A DNA stretch of 64,000 nt from the NCBI RefSeq assembly GCF_011045115.1, contig NZ_JAAKZG010000019.1, positions 18,675 to 82,674 of the forward strand, in the 5' to 3' direction. Origin of the DNA: Mesorhizobium zhangyense (GTDB lineage Bacteria > Pseudomonadota > Alphaproteobacteria > Rhizobiales > Rhizobiaceae). The notes beneath the pieces were generated by a model. That model did not search any database. It was not told where the DNA came from and saw only the letters and a list, made by a program, of their open reading frames with translations. The translations under genes and the position numbers were made by a program. Each line of letters starts with the position of its first letter. The first letter of the stretch is position 1. Below are positions 25,441-34,055 of this stretch, in pieces.

Positions 25441-25965
25441 ATGAAGATGATTGTTGCCTCTCGCGATACCGATTTCGGACCAATGATCCAGGTCGACATG
25501 GAAATAAAATCCTTCCTGTCGATGTGGCTGTATTGCGATCAGATATCGTCCTACCTGGCACGAATGGTCAGTCACAACCGCTCCGACTCGGTGCGGCATT
25601 CAAACCTCTTTTCTTCCGTCGCGAACGAACTGCTGGAGGTTGCGTTTCGCACCCGCCATCCCGACGGCGAACTGGCATGCAGGGTGTCGCGGCAGGGCCG
25701 GGTGGATAGGATCGAGCTGACCTTTCCCTGCACGCCCGAAGAACGGCAATTCTACCGGGAAGCGCTGTCGCAGATCGTCGGATCGGCGACCGGGGACCGG
25801 TATATGAACTCGGTTTCCGGCGACCTTTCGCCGAGCCGGGAAGTCGTCCTCCTGGAACTGGCCGTTGACTACAAAGCGAAGCTCCGGCTCGAGGAAACAG
25901 AGGCTGACACGATCAAGCTGGTCGTGGATCTTCCGCTCGAGGACCTGCCCAGTGAACCCGTATGA
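25441..25965 (+). CDS. Regulator-like protein, possibly a degenerate HATPase-fold partner
   Basis: 174 residues, soluble. After a short strand region (FGPMIQVDMEIKSFLSMWLY) comes SNLFSSVANELLEVAFRTRH, which resembles the N-box helix of GHKL ATPases (N-E-L-L-E), then a strand-rich end. The G1 and G2 glycine loops that close the ATP site are not visible, so ATP binding is doubtful. Similar small proteins next to the methyltransferase have sometimes been labelled as UbiE-related, which the sequence does not support. Its last 14 nt overlap the GTG start of the methyltransferase gene, indicating tight coupling. First gene of the five-gene operon; function unknown. Confidence 0.5.
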   Translation: MKMIVASRDTDFGPMIQVDMEIKSFLSMWLYCDQISSYLARMVSHNRSDSVRHSNLFSSVANELLEVAFRTRHPDGELACRVSRQGRVDRIELTFPCTPEERQFYREALSQIVGSATGDRYMNSVSGDLSPSREVVLLELAVDYKAKLRLEETEADTIKLVVDLPLEDLPSEPV

Positions 25966-27130
25966 CCTGATTCCGCGCTTTCGGGCGCAATACGACACAA
26001 ACAATCAGGAGTTTTCCATTTCCGGAGTGGTTCGGCCCCAGTCGATCGACGAGCTTGCACCCAGCCTGACGCTGCTGAAGGAGTCCATCGCTCGTGTGCG
26101 CGGCATTCTATATGTGAATATCAGGCGCCTGACGCAGATGAACAACACTGCGTTTCATGCCTTCTCGCGGGTCATCATCGACGCCTGCCGCACCCGGCCC
26201 GATCTCAAATTTGTCGTCATTACATCGAGCGTGGTTGGGTGGACGACGCGAAAGTTCGGCCGATTGCACGGGCTTGAGCCGAACATAACGGTCGAGGAAT
26301 ACGACAGCCAGTTTTATCCCGGGCAGAGTTTCCTTGAAGAAGGCGGCTTCATTCCCATCCTGCGCACGCAAACCAAGATGACGTGGCGCCACGAACGCAA
26401 GATCCTGCCGCGCCACGGCATGCAGCCGGGCATAGTCATGGCCGATATCTGTTGCGGCATCGGCGATTTCGCGGTGCTCGTGCAGAAGGAGTTCCAGCCG
26501 GCGCGGATCGTTGCCCTCGACCATTCCAGATCGAGCCTTGATTACGCTCGAAGTGTCGCGGCGGATTTCGATATACGGGGCATTGAATATACCTATGGCG
26601 ATGCGTCCGAAATGCTGCTCGAGGAAGACCAGTTCGATCTGGTCACCTGCCGGCACTCGCTCCAGATTTTCAATCGCCCCGAGCTCATTCTCAAGGAACT
26701 CTTCCGGATATGCAGACCGGGCGGGCGCGTCTACATCACCAATGAGAAGAATTCGCACTGTCTCGGCGAACCACGCGCCGACAGCATCCAGTGGACCTAT
26801 AACGAGGTTGCGAAGCTGTTCAAACATTTCGAGATGGATGTCGAACTCGGCCCGAAGAGCCGGCGATACCTGATCGAAGCGGGGTTCGAGGACATTCGCG
26901 TCGAGTCCTTCATGGTCACCAATGGCGATGGCGACCCGCAGGACTTCGCCGACGTCATCACTGCCTGGGAAAACGTCTATGCCGGCGACATGGCGGTACG
27001 GCGCGGTGATGACCCGGAGATGATCGAGCGCTTTCGGCAAGGCTTCCAGGATCACATTTTTGCGGCGTTGCATCCGAAGGGTTATGCTGGTTGGCCAATC
27101 TGGGTCGCATCAGGGCGTAAACCGTCATGA
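25952..27130 (+). CDS. SAM-dependent methyltransferase with N-terminal STAS-like region
   Basis: 392 residues from a GTG at 25952, supported by GAGGA about 8 nt upstream. Residues about 10-135 have a STAS-like rhythm: ISGVVRPQSIDELAPSLTLL, GILYVNIRRLTQMNNTAFHA, FSRVIIDACRTRPDLKFVVI. Residues about 155-290 form a class I methyltransferase with motif I ADICCGIGDFAVL, the acidic ALDHSRSSLDYAR loop, YGDASEML and FDLVTCRHSLQIFNRPELIL. A further about 100 residues follow. It overlaps the preceding gene by 14 nt and the phosphatase gene by 4 nt. A methyltransferase placed in a phosphatase/HATPase/STAS operon suggests that partner switching may control it; the substrate is unknown. Confidence 0.75.
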   Translation: MNPYDLIPRFRAQYDTNNQEFSISGVVRPQSIDELAPSLTLLKESIARVRGILYVNIRRLTQMNNTAFHAFSRVIIDACRTRPDLKFVVITSSVVGWTTRKFGRLHGLEPNITVEEYDSQFYPGQSFLEEGGFIPILRTQTKMTWRHERKILPRHGMQPGIVMADICCGIGDFAVLVQKEFQPARIVALDHSRSSLDYARSVAADFDIRGIEYTYGDASEMLLEEDQFDLVTCRHSLQIFNRPELILKELFRICRPGGRVYITNEKNSHCLGEPRADSIQWTYNEVAKLFKHFEMDVELGPKSRRYLIEAGFEDIRVESFMVTNGDGDPQDFADVITAWENVYAGDMAVRRGDDPEMIERFRQGFQDHIFAALHPKGYAGWPIWVASGRKPS

Positions 27131-29493
27131 ACGCCGAAAGTGAGCGGACACCTCGGTTTGGCCTGCGCTCGTTTCGGGCCAAATTCATACTGGTTGTTGG
27201 CGGTGCGGTCCTGTTCGACCTTTTGGTGAGCGGCGGGCTGGCGCTGTGGAATGTCCAGAAGCTGTCGCGGGATGCGACGTCGGAAGTCGGCGAAGGCCTG
27301 ACGCAGGCAAATCAGGAATACATTCTGTCCTACGCCAACTCGACGGCCTCGCGCGTCGATCTCCTGCTCGACAGGGTCCATGGAGACGTCAAGGCTCTGG
27401 CCGGCGTTCTGCAAGGCCAGATCGACGATCCGGCGAGGCAGGAGCAGATCGGCGCGAGCCTGGCGCATCAGGCACCTGGGTCGGTGAATGTTGTCTATGA
27501 TCCCAAGGGCGAATGGGCACAAAACCTTCCAGGCGCGCCATCGGTGGTGAGTGTCTGGGGCTATCTGTTGGGTCCCGATCACCGTCCGCTCCCCGCTGTC
27601 CAGAACGAAATCGAGGATAGCGCCGTCCTGGATCTTGTCGCACCGAGCCTGCTAGCCGGCGGCTCGTCAAAGCTGCAGATGTATTTCATCGGTCCGAAGG
27701 AACGGCCGATCTTCAGAACGGCTCCCTATACGGACCAGGCCCAGACATTCGACCGCCTCTATCCCGGTCACAACAAGGCGGACTTCTGGGAGTTCTTCTT
27801 TCCCGGAATCTATGGCTCCTGGCAGCAATGGGCTGCCAATCCGGCGTCGCGCCCTGTTGCGGACGATATCACGCAAACTGCACCCTATACCGACGCGATC
27901 ACCGGCAAGCTGATTGTCAGCTTCTTCAGCCCGCTGTGGACTCGAGACCGCACTGGCGTTGCCGGCACGGCGGGGGCCGATATCACGCTCGATCAGCTTG
28001 CCGAGATCGTCGAGAGCGTGAAGATCTCAGATACCGGCTTCGGCTTCCTGACCATGTCGAACGGCAATGTGGTAGCCATCAATCCAGCCGGCGAATCTGT
28101 CATCGGCCTGAAATCGTCGAGCGACAAGGCTACGCAAGGCGTCACCGGGCTGGAGCGGTCGCTGCGCGGAAGCACACAGCCTGCCATCGCCGCCCTGCCG
28201 CTCGACAGGAACAATGACGGCGTGATCCAGCACATAATGCTCGACCAGCAAGGCGAGAACGTTCCCTACATAGTGGTTCTCAAAAAGCTCAATCCGACGA
28301 ATCTCTGGAGCTCCGGGCCGGTGAAGCCCGAGACGATGTCGGTGGGCATCGTCGTGCCGGAACGGGAAATCTATGCCTCGCTATTTGCCGCGCAGAACAG
28401 CATTTCGCGTGCGACGAACCGTATTCTGCTCTATCAGATCGCGGCAATCGCCCTATCCCTTTTGATCGTCTTTGCCGCGGTAGCCGGAATCTCGAAGAGA
28501 ATTACCGCCGGCCTCAGCGCGCTTGCGGGTGCTGCCAAGCGGCTTCAGGCAAAGGACTACTCCGTCCGGGTCAACATCCCGACGCGCGACGAGGTCGGAG
28601 AGGCGGGGGCGGCTTTCAACCGCATGGCCGAGCAGATCAGCTTCCACACCGAAAACCTGGAACAATTGGTCGACGACCGGACCAAGGAACTTGAGGGCGC
28701 GAACAAGGAAATCTCGGCCCTGAACAACAAATTGCGCGACGAGAACGTCCGGCTTGGCGCCGAACTCGCGGTCGCCAAGCATATACAGATGATGGTCCTG
28801 CCGAAGGCCGGCGAACTCGAAGCGATGCCGCAGGTGGAGATCGCCGCCTATATGCGGCCCGCCGACGAGGTCGGCGGCGACTATTATGACGTCCTGCAGG
28901 ATGGAGCGCACGTCAAGATCGGGATCGGCGACGTGACCGGGCATGGGCTGGAGAGCGGCGTCCTGATGCTGATGGTCCAGTCCGTCGCGCGCGCCCTCCA
29001 GGAGACGGGCGAGGGCGATCCGCGCCAGTTCCTCGATCGCCTGAACAGGGCGATCTTCAAGAACATCGAGCGGACGAACACTGATAAGCATCTCTCGCTG
29101 GCTTTTCTCGATTTCAGGGACGAGCGCGTGACGCTGTCGGGCCAGCACGAGGAGGTTCTGGTCGTGCGGGGCGCTGGCGAGGTCGAGCGCATCGATACGA
29201 TCGATCTTGGCCTGCCTGTCGGGCTGGAGCAGGACATCAAGCCGTTCATTGCCACCCGCGATATCCCGTTCGCCAGCGGCGACGTCATCGTTCTTCATAC
29301 CGACGGCGTGACCGAGGCTGAAAACTCAGAAGGAAAGCTGTTTGGCCTGGACCGCCTCTGCAAGAGTGCCAGCGAACATCACGGTGGCAGTGCGGAGGAG
29401 ATCAAAACCGGAATTATCGATGATCTGATGGCCTATATCGGAACTCAGAAGATCCACGACGACATAACCCTCGTGATCATGAGGCATAGGTAG
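27127..29493 (+). CDS. Membrane-bound SpoIIE-type protein phosphatase with periplasmic sensor and HAMP
   Basis: 788 residues. Membrane helix about 18-40, a large Cache-like periplasmic sensor about 45-430, second helix about 437-457 (ILLYQIAAIALSLLIVFAAV), HAMP about 460-510, then a coiled coil (LEQLVDDRTKELEGANKEIS). Residues about 560-788 form a PP2C/SpoIIE phosphatase: metal residues in ADEVGGDYYDV, GIGDVTGHGLESG, LHTDGVTEAEN and KIHDDITLVIM. Such enzymes dephosphorylate STAS antagonists in partner-switching pathways; the STAS protein encoded at 30073 is the obvious target. It joins an outside stimulus to the operon's output. ATGA overlap with the methyltransferase gene upstream; the next gene starts right after its stop. 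Confidence 0.9.
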   Translation: MNAESERTPRFGLRSFRAKFILVVGGAVLFDLLVSGGLALWNVQKLSRDATSEVGEGLTQANQEYILSYANSTASRVDLLLDRVHGDVKALAGVLQGQIDDPARQEQIGASLAHQAPGSVNVVYDPKGEWAQNLPGAPSVVSVWGYLLGPDHRPLPAVQNEIEDSAVLDLVAPSLLAGGSSKLQMYFIGPKERPIFRTAPYTDQAQTFDRLYPGHNKADFWEFFFPGIYGSWQQWAANPASRPVADDITQTAPYTDAITGKLIVSFFSPLWTRDRTGVAGTAGADITLDQLAEIVESVKISDTGFGFLTMSNGNVVAINPAGESVIGLKSSSDKATQGVTGLERSLRGSTQPAIAALPLDRNNDGVIQHIMLDQQGENVPYIVVLKKLNPTNLWSSGPVKPETMSVGIVVPEREIYASLFAAQNSISRATNRILLYQIAAIALSLLIVFAAVAGISKRITAGLSALAGAAKRLQAKDYSVRVNIPTRDEVGEAGAAFNRMAEQISFHTENLEQLVDDRTKELEGANKEISALNNKLRDENVRLGAELAVAKHIQMMVLPKAGELEAMPQVEIAAYMRPADEVGGDYYDVLQDGAHVKIGIGDVTGHGLESGVLMLMVQSVARALQETGEGDPRQFLDRLNRAIFKNIERTNTDKHLSLAFLDFRDERVTLSGQHEEVLVVRGAGEVERIDTIDLGLPVGLEQDIKPFIATRDIPFASGDVIVLHTDGVTEAENSEGKLFGLDRLCKSASEHHGGSAEEIKTGIIDDLMAYIGTQKIHDDITLVIMRHR

Positions 29494-30054
29494 ATGACTA
29501 CGCTTTTTGGAACGGCCGACGTTGCAATCGGAATGGGCGGAGGCCTCAGTCGCGTGCGTCTGTTCGACGGGCCACTCGAATTGAGTTGGCACCATTGCGC
29601 CACGACGTCGGATTTCATTGCCGATCTGTTTGCCGTGCGGTTTCAGGCATCCCGCAACGACTATAAGGAAGTGCGGCACAGCATCGGCTACCTGGTCAAT
29701 GAACTCATCGAGAACGCGGTAAAATTTCGCGCTCCGGGTGAAATCATGGTGGAGGCGTCGATGGACGCGGAAACCTTCAAGGTGAAGGTTTCCAATGTCG
29801 TCGAAGGTGATGTGGCTTCCGGATTCCAGGGCCTCCTGTCTGAGATAACGGTCGGTGATCCCGGCGATCTTCTCATTCAGCGCATCGAGGCTAACGCCGC
29901 CGATCCGGAGATGACGGGTTCGGGCCTTGGGCTTTTGACCTTGATGAGCGACTATGGCGCACGGCTGGCCTGGATTTTCAGCCCGACGGATGAAAATGAT
30001 CGTATTTGTCTAGAAACTTATGCTTCTATCCCTATCTCGCAAACCCATAATTGA
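29494..30054 (+). CDS. HATPase (GHKL) regulator, slr1658-like
   Basis: 186 residues, soluble. A histidine-kinase-like ATPase fold is visible: N-box SIGYLVNELIENAVKFRAPG and the closing glycine loop MTGSGLGLLTLMSDYG. The intervening LLSEITVGDPGDLLIQRIEA takes the place of the ATP lid. Members of this type (compare the cyanobacterial slr1658 group, from memory) act as serine kinases or anti-sigma-like switches on a STAS partner. It starts directly after the phosphatase stop codon and is followed after 18 nt by the STAS gene, the expected partner pair. Kinase activity is inference. Confidence 0.72.
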   Translation: MTTLFGTADVAIGMGGGLSRVRLFDGPLELSWHHCATTSDFIADLFAVRFQASRNDYKEVRHSIGYLVNELIENAVKFRAPGEIMVEASMDAETFKVKVSNVVEGDVASGFQGLLSEITVGDPGDLLIQRIEANAADPEMTGSGLGLLTLMSDYGARLAWIFSPTDENDRICLETYASIPISQTHN

Positions 30055-30072
30055 GCGGAACAACGCCACGCC

Positions 30073-30411
30073 ATGGAAATAAAGACAGAAGACTACCGGG
30101 TATGGGCTGACGGAAACGATATTTATTTCGACGGCGTCATGCGGCTGGCCAGTTCCGCGGAATATGCACCTATTCTGGCGCTGGCGATGAGCGTTCTTGC
30201 CGCCGAACCGTCTGCGATAACGCTCAACCTGACGGACCTGCAGTTTCTCAACTCGTCCGGCATCAATCTCCTGGCGAAATTCACCATCGAGGCACGAAAG
30301 CACCCTGGCGTGCGTATGACGGTGCGGGGGACGTCGGAGATACCCTGGCAATCGAAATCATTGCCCAATCTCAAGAAACTGCATCCCGACCTGACGCTGC
30401 TGGTGGGCTGA
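30073..30411 (+). CDS. STAS-type antagonist-like regulator, slr1659-like
   Basis: 112 residues. The centre [20 protein letters not shown] is the STAS signature, with NSSG holding the serine that is phosphorylated in anti-sigma-factor antagonists. The ends ([40 protein letters not shown]) fit a slr1659-type protein rather than classical SpoIIAA. It closes the operon. Expected cycle: phosphorylation by the HATPase protein encoded at 29494 and dephosphorylation by the SpoIIE phosphatase. No sigma factor is nearby, so the output is probably not transcriptional in the classical way. Confidence 0.72.
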   Translation: MEIKTEDYRVWADGNDIYFDGVMRLASSAEYAPILALAMSVLAAEPSAITLNLTDLQFLNSSGINLLAKFTIEARKHPGVRMTVRGTSEIPWQSKSLPNLKKLHPDLTLLVG

Positions 30412-30426
30412 CGAACAGGGCCGCCG

Positions 30427-31584
30427 TCAGCTTCCCAAAGCCTTCAGCCAGTCTTCGAAGGACCCGGCTTTTTCGTGCTCGGCCAAGGAATTCGAGTGTG
30501 CGGGCCGAAGCCAGGCCTCGGCATTGCGTGCTTCGCGGGGGCTGTAGCCAAACTCCTTGCTGAACGCTCGGCTGAAATTGGCGGACGAGTTGAAACCGAC
30601 GGCCTCGGCAATATCGATGATGCGCCGGATATCGACCGGATCGCTGAGGGCGGCGTGCGCTGCCAGAAGCCGCCGCCTCTGGATGTAGTGCGCGACCCCG
30701 CCGCTCGGTTCGAACAATTGATAGAGCCGCGAGCGCGAAACACCAAGCGCCCGGCACATCACCTCCGGTGTCAGGTCAGGCGCGTCGAGATGGCTCTGGA
30801 TGTATCGGCGCGCCCGTTCCATCAGCGCCACGCCTGTCAGATGTTCGAAGGCTGCATCGTGCTCGGCTGGCGAGGAGAGGCCGGCAATGATGATGTCGCG
30901 CGTAGCCTGCACGACGCGGGGCAGATCGTCGTCGGCCAGATTCCGCAGCCTTGCTTCGATGCCATTGACATAGCTGATGAGGAGATTGGCGAAATTGTCC
31001 GACAGGACGGAATTGTTCTTCGCATCGAAGGGCGCCGTAGCGTCGGTGAACAGATCGCGGGGCAAATAGAGGCAGAGGCTTTCGGAGTCCGTTGCGCGTC
31101 CGCGAAACGGATAGCCAAGCGATCTGATCTGGACGCCGCCCGGAGGAACTTCGACGACACGGCCGTCGACCTCCGTCCACGCCCGCCCACTGCGCGGCAA
31201 GACGACATTCCAGTGATCGATCGAACTGGATCGAAGCTTCGCGGCGGATCGCACGTAGCTGTGGCCTGGAACGGTCTGTTGCACGATCAGCATGCGGCCA
31301 AGGTTCCAGGCAGTGTGGTCGGCCGGGAAGCCGTCATCGATGGATTTGTTGTCCGGCAGCTTTACGTCCACGAGCGCCGCCACATGCGCCTGCCAGGCGG
31401 CAAACTGCTGTGTCGGCGCCAACTCGCGGGTCGAGAAAACAAGCGGTTCAAGCGCTGGCGGTCCGGGTGAAGCCGTTTGCTGCCCATCGTCGCGCGGCCA
31501 ACGGCGCCTCTCGCGCTGTGGATGCTCGCTGAGCCCTCCCGACGCGTCGTTTGGTTTAGTCACTTCCCCATCAGGTGGTGCCAT
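30427..31584 (-). CDS. AraC family transcriptional regulator
   Basis: 385 residues. The C-terminal about 110 residues hold two helix-turn-helix motifs: LTPEVMCRALGVSRSRLYQL and IRRIIDIAEAVGFNSSANFS, with RAFSKEFGYSPREAR as the family signature. Residues about 55-225 form an AraC-binding-like sensor domain (LAPTQQFAAWQAHVAALVDV, YVRSAAKLRSSSIDHWNVVL). The first about 40 residues are low complexity; a later start is possible. It converges on the STAS gene and is divergent from the polysaccharide cluster, 435 nt away. It may control that cluster, but no operator can be shown. Confidence 0.88.
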   Translation of the reverse strand: MAPPDGEVTKPNDASGGLSEHPQRERRRWPRDDGQQTASPGPPALEPLVFSTRELAPTQQFAAWQAHVAALVDVKLPDNKSIDDGFPADHTAWNLGRMLIVQQTVPGHSYVRSAAKLRSSSIDHWNVVLPRSGRAWTEVDGRVVEVPPGGVQIRSLGYPFRGRATDSESLCLYLPRDLFTDATAPFDAKNNSVLSDNFANLLISYVNGIEARLRNLADDDLPRVVQATRDIIIAGLSSPAEHDAAFEHLTGVALMERARRYIQSHLDAPDLTPEVMCRALGVSRSRLYQLFEPSGGVAHYIQRRRLLAAHAALSDPVDIRRIIDIAEAVGFNSSANFSRAFSKEFGYSPREARNAEAWLRPAHSNSLAEHEKAGSFEDWLKALGS

Positions 31585-32019
31585 ATCCGAATCCGGTTAT
31601 GCCCCAGCCCCAGTTAATTATGTGGCGTAGTTTGTGGATATAGCAAGATGTTCTGCCCAGCCCTGCCGGCCGGGCGCTTTGATCGGCTCCAGGCCGCAAG
31701 TTCAGATCATAATGGGTGGGAGCCTTAAGCCGGTCGGCCAAGTAGGCAACTCCATCGTATTAGCTCAAGATATGTATTCCATGACAATATTTTGGATTCG
31801 AAGATAACGACAGAGTGGATCCTATTACATATAAAAACACAAGAAGGCGGAGGAAATGCTTCTTCGAAATTTTTAAAACTTGTCCGAAACCTTCAAGTAA
31901 ACTGAAGTGCGTAGCGTAAAGAGTAACTGCGTATCTGGGTAGCTGTATTTGTGTAGATCGCAAGCTTAGGAAGCGTATCGATCGAACTGCAGGTATAGCA
32001 AGGGCATTTGGGGTTAATT
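31585..32019. other. Divergent promoter region ahead of the polysaccharide cluster
   Basis: 435 bases without a gene. The right half (about 31760-31990) is clearly richer in A and T than the rest of the window, as expected of a promoter region or of transferred DNA. I see no strong palindrome and no convincing -35/-10 pair. It must contain the promoters of the araC-type gene (minus) and of the cluster beginning at 32020. Confidence 0.5.
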
Positions 32020-33069
32020 ATGACAATACTGCGTTCGGTATCGGCGACGTCTGTCGCCGAACCAAGGTCGAGTGATGTCCGCATTTCTCGTCCCGTTCTG
32101 GCGCCGCGCCGTGTCCTTGTGACGGGCGGCGCCGGTTTTCTCGGATCACATCTGTGCGACAAGCTACTCTCGCAAGGACATGAAGTTCTTTGCGTCGACA
32201 ATTTCCTGACGGGCCGTTTCAGCAACATCGACCACCTCAGAAACAACCGAAGCTTCAAGGTTCTCCGCCATGACGTCGCGCAGCCTTTGGCTGCCGAGGT
32301 CGACGAGATCTACAACCTGGCCTGCCCGGCTTCGCCGCCGGACTATCAGGCCGATCCCATTCAGACGATGAAAACCAGCGTGCTCGGCGCACTCAACCTG
32401 CTTGAGCTGGCAAAAGAGCGCGGCATCCGGATCTTTCAGGCTTCCACCTCGGAAGTCTACGGCGATCCGCATGTTCATCCGCAGCCGGAATCCTACTGGG
32501 GCAACGTCAATTCGTTCGGTCCGCGCTCCTGCTATGACGAAGGCAAGCGCTGCGCCGAAACGCTGTTCTTCGACTTTCACAAGCAGCACGGCGTCGACAT
32601 CAGGATCGCCCGCATATTCAACACCTACGGTCCTCGCATGCGTCCCGATGACGGCCGCGTCGTCTCCAACTTCATCGTGCAGGCCCTCCAGGGCACGGAC
32701 ATAACCATCTATGGCGATGGCTCGCAGACACGTTCGTTCTGCTACGCCGACGATCTCATCGACGGCTTCCTGCGGCTCATGACATCGCCGAATGCGCCTG
32801 CCGCCCCCGTCAATCTCGGCAATCCTGGCGAATTCACCATTCGCGAACTTGCCGAGCAGGTGGTCGGTCTCACCGGATCGCGTTCGAAGATCGTCTATCG
32901 GCCGCTGCCGGTCGATGACCCGCGCCAGCGCCGTCCCGATATCTCGCTCGCGACAAGCGCGCTGGGCTGGTCGCCGAAGGTCGCGCTGTCGGTCGGTTTG
33001 CAGAAGACCATCCTCTATTTCGACGACCTGCTGACTCGGGAAACGCGAAAGCTCGCGGAGACGGCATGA
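32020..33069 (+). CDS. UDP-glucuronate decarboxylase (UDP-xylose synthase)
   Basis: 349 residues, extended short-chain dehydrogenase. NAD-binding [19 protein letters not shown], catalytic SxxYxxxK residues in [11 protein letters not shown] and [13 protein letters not shown], and the UXS-specific segment [20 protein letters not shown] are all present. [20 protein letters not shown] is typical of the family. The enzyme converts UDP-glucuronate to UDP-xylose. The ATG at 32020 is preferred to a TTG at 32008. It is first in a coupled run of genes (ATGA overlap with galE) and uses the product of the UDP-glucose dehydrogenase encoded at 35934. Confidence 0.88.
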   Translation: MTILRSVSATSVAEPRSSDVRISRPVLAPRRVLVTGGAGFLGSHLCDKLLSQGHEVLCVDNFLTGRFSNIDHLRNNRSFKVLRHDVAQPLAAEVDEIYNLACPASPPDYQADPIQTMKTSVLGALNLLELAKERGIRIFQASTSEVYGDPHVHPQPESYWGNVNSFGPRSCYDEGKRCAETLFFDFHKQHGVDIRIARIFNTYGPRMRPDDGRVVSNFIVQALQGTDITIYGDGSQTRSFCYADDLIDGFLRLMTSPNAPAAPVNLGNPGEFTIRELAEQVVGLTGSRSKIVYRPLPVDDPRQRRPDISLATSALGWSPKVALSVGLQKTILYFDDLLTRETRKLAETA

Positions 33070-34055
33070 TGTCCACGCACCGCGTTCTGGTGACCGGCGG
33101 CGCCGGTTACATCGGCAGTCATACGTCCAAATTACTCAGCGCGAAGGGCCTGGAGCCTGTCGTCTACGACAATCTGGTGACCGGGAACCGCTCGTCGGTG
33201 CGCTGGGGACCGTTCGTTCACGGCGACATTCTTGACACAACGCATCTGGCCCAGACGCTGATGCAGTACCAGCCGCAGGCGGTCATCCATTTCGCCGCCT
33301 CGGCCTATGTCGGAGAGTCCGTCGAAGATCCTTCGAAATACTATCGGAACAATGTGGCCGGGACGCAGTCGCTCCTGAACGCCTGCCGTCTGGCGAAGGT
33401 CGACAAGATCATCTTTTCCTCGAGCTGCGCCACTTATGGCGTGCCGGCGACACTTCCGATCAAGGAGACGACGCCGCAGGCTCCGATTAATCCCTATGGC
33501 AGGACCAAGCTGATCGCCGAGCACATGCTGCAGGATTATGCGGCCGCCTACGGCCAGCGTTATGTCGCCCTGCGTTATTTCAACGCCTGCGGTGCCGATC
33601 CCGATGGCGAACTCGGTGAATGGCATGATCCCGAAACGCATCTCATCCCGCGCGCGCTGCTTGCGGCGGGCGGCAGAATTCCGCACCTGACTGTCTTCGG
33701 CCACGACTACGAGACCGCCGACGGCACCTGCATTCGTGACTACATCCATGTCAACGACCTGGCGCGCGCCCACCTGCTCGCCTTCGATTATCTGAATGCC
33801 GGTGGTGAAAACCTGGCGGTCAATCTCGGCACCGGCAAAGGATCCTCCATCCGTGAAATCCTGGATGCCGTTGCAAGGACCACCGGACGGGAAGTCCCGA
33901 TAGAGCTCCATCCGAGACGCGCTGGCGATCCGCCGGCGCTCTATGCCGACCCAAGCATGGCCGCACAGGCCCTGGGGTTTTCGACCGAGTTCTCCGATCT
34001 CGACACGATCGTACGCACCGCTGCTCCCTTCTTCGGGCTGGAGGCACGGGCATGA
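33066..34055 (+). CDS. galE: UDP-glucose 4-epimerase
   Basis: 329 residues. [20 protein letters not shown] binds [11 protein letters not shown] and [11 protein letters not shown] carry the catalytic Ser, Tyr and Lys; [20 protein letters not shown] and [20 protein letters not shown] are classic GalE blocks. It interconverts UDP-glucose and UDP-galactose, or UDP-xylose and UDP-arabinose in some bacteria, which would suit its place just after UDP-xylose synthase. Overlaps of 4 nt with both neighbours show tight coupling. The sugar specificity cannot be fixed by eye. Confidence 0.88.
   Translation: MMSTHRVLVTGGAGYIGSHTSKLLSAKGLEPVVYDNLVTGNRSSVRWGPFVHGDILDTTHLAQTLMQYQPQAVIHFAASAYVGESVEDPSKYYRNNVAGTQSLLNACRLAKVDKIIFSSSCATYGVPATLPIKETTPQAPINPYGRTKLIAEHMLQDYAAAYGQRYVALRYFNACGADPDGELGEWHDPETHLIPRALLAAGGRIPHLTVFGHDYETADGTCIRDYIHVNDLARAHLLAFDYLNAGGENLAVNLGTGKGSSIREILDAVARTTGREVPIELHPRRAGDPPALYADPSMAAQALGFSTEFSDLDTIVRTAAPFFGLEARA

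Noticed and set aside
25865..25951. Upstream extension of the methyltransferase gene to 25865
   Set aside because: It lies wholly inside the preceding gene and encodes a Ser/Arg-rich segment unlike the rest; GTG 25952 has a ribosome site and gives the expected start.
25441..25965. UbiE-type quinone methyltransferase label for the small protein
   Set aside because: No SAM-binding motif is present; the visible motif is closer to the N-box of GHKL ATPases.
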